A stretch of DNA of 5,002 nt from NCBI GenBank assembly GCA_013817065.1, contig JACDDJ010000407.1:1-5002 (forward strand). The letters are read 5' to 3'. The notes beneath the pieces were generated by a model. It saw nothing but the letters and a program-made list of their open reading frames with translations. It was not told the DNA's origin and did not search any database. Shown here piece after piece: positions 4,583 to 5,002 of this stretch. The DNA comes from Acidobacteriota bacterium. GTDB lineage: Bacteria; Acidobacteriota; Vicinamibacteria; Vicinamibacterales; 2-12-FULL-66-21. Position 1 is the first letter of the stretch. Each line of letters begins with the position of its first letter. Both the position numbers and the translations under genes were made by a program.

Positions 4583-5002
4583 CTACTGCGACCAGACGAG
4601 GACACGGTCCCCGCCTTCGTTCGCCTGGTCCAGCACCAGTGACGGACCAAGGCGATCGAGATCGGCGACCGTCAGCTTGAGTTCTTCGAGCGTCATCCGA
4701 CTGCCGCCGAAGTCGATGTTCCCGTGCATCTTCATCCGCAACAACCAGAACGGTATCGTGACGTTCACCAGCCCGCCATCATCAGGATCGAAGGCCATGA
4801 CGTGAAGCGTCTCCGGACGCCTGGTGCCGCCGGGGGCGTCGCGGTCGGTGTTGGCGCGGAGGAAGTTGCCGCGGGCGTCGAGCTCGATGAGCGGCTTGTG
4901 ACCGCTGAACCGGCTCCGGACGACGTCGAATTCCTGCTGGGCGGTGGCGGCGGTGGCGGTGCGGGTGTCGATATGCTGCGTGAAGTAGTAGAAGCCGGCG
5001 CC
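4583..5002 (-). CDS. Unrecognised protein, C-terminal 139 residues (5' end beyond window)
   Basis: The minus-strand frame ending in TAG at 4583-4585 has no stop up to the window edge, so the gene enters from the right and 139 residues are visible. A Met at 4798 is only an internal residue, because coding-like sequence continues upstream: FYYFTQHIDTRTATAATAQQEFDVV, then FSGHKPLIELDARGNFLRA and a charged turn. The conserved-looking end has VNVTIPFWLLRMKM, a Gly-rich turn, MTLEELKLTVADLDRLGPSLVLDQ, then GDRVLVWSQ at the terminus. The shape (strand with an amphipathic IPFWLLRM helix, a leucine-rich helix and a final strand) resembles a small alpha/beta C-terminal module, as in some uncharacterised proteins with VxVPxxLL-type segments, but no family is claimed. 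It is upstream of the GX3 gene on the same strand, separated by 129 bp, so cotranscription is possible but not shown. Confidence 0.75.
   Translation of the reverse strand, partial: GAGFYYFTQHIDTRTATAATAQQEFDVVRSRFSGHKPLIELDARGNFLRANTDRDAPGGTRRPETLHVMAFDPDDGGLVNVTIPFWLLRMKMHGNIDFGGSRMTLEELKLTVADLDRLGPSLVLDQANEGGDRVLVWSQ

Noticed and set aside
4464..4805. Plus-strand 113-codon open frame over the right-hand intergenic gap and partial gene
   Set aside because: It mostly overlaps the minus-strand partial gene, is Ser/Arg/Pro-rich without motifs, and has no ribosome site.

Overview
This is a GC-rich window (by eye roughly 63-66% G+C) from a bacterium. The high GC, the Gram-negative style secreted proteins, the CHASE2-cyclase plus M48 plus MscS gene set, and an AT-richer heptamer repeat between genes would fit an Acidobacteriota-like (for example Vicinamibacteria-type) or similar soil genome. 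That assignment is an impression from style only; no rRNA or other phylogenetic marker is present.

Left block, + strand (2-3818): three genes in one direction that look like an operon. (1) The C-terminal 393 residues of a CHASE2-domain, triple-membrane-span class III adenylate cyclase, with all six canonical catalytic positions intact. (2) A secreted M48-family zinc metalloprotease whose ATG overlaps the cyclase stop codon (ATGA), with its own Shine-Dalgarno sequence. (3) After a 71-bp gap holding a strong GC hairpin and a heptanucleotide tandem repeat, an MscS-type channel with a C-terminal cyclic-nucleotide-binding domain (bCNG class). Genes 1 and 3 encode a putative cAMP producer and a putative cAMP-gated ion channel, so the cluster reads as a self-contained signal-to-channel module: an extracytoplasmic CHASE2 input, cAMP synthesis in the cytoplasm, and channel gating. 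The periplasmic protease is an unexplained third partner.

Right block, - strand (5002-3824): two genes converge on the channel gene, with only 5 bp between stop codons. Gene 4 (3824-4453) encodes a small exported Arg/Tyr/Gly/Asp-rich protein made of two copies of a roughly 65-residue unit built on G-x3-G-x3-G spacing. Its leader carries a good Shine-Dalgarno sequence and several overlapping hairpins. Gene 5 (4583-5002) is the C-terminal part of an unrecognised protein that runs open to the window edge. The 129-bp gap between them contains a 13-bp palindrome and the leader hairpins.

No tRNA, rRNA, CRISPR array, insertion sequence or phage gene was seen. No stretch longer than 300 bp lacks a gene. 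The most interesting item is the cyclase-protease-channel cluster, followed by the duplicated GX3 secreted protein.
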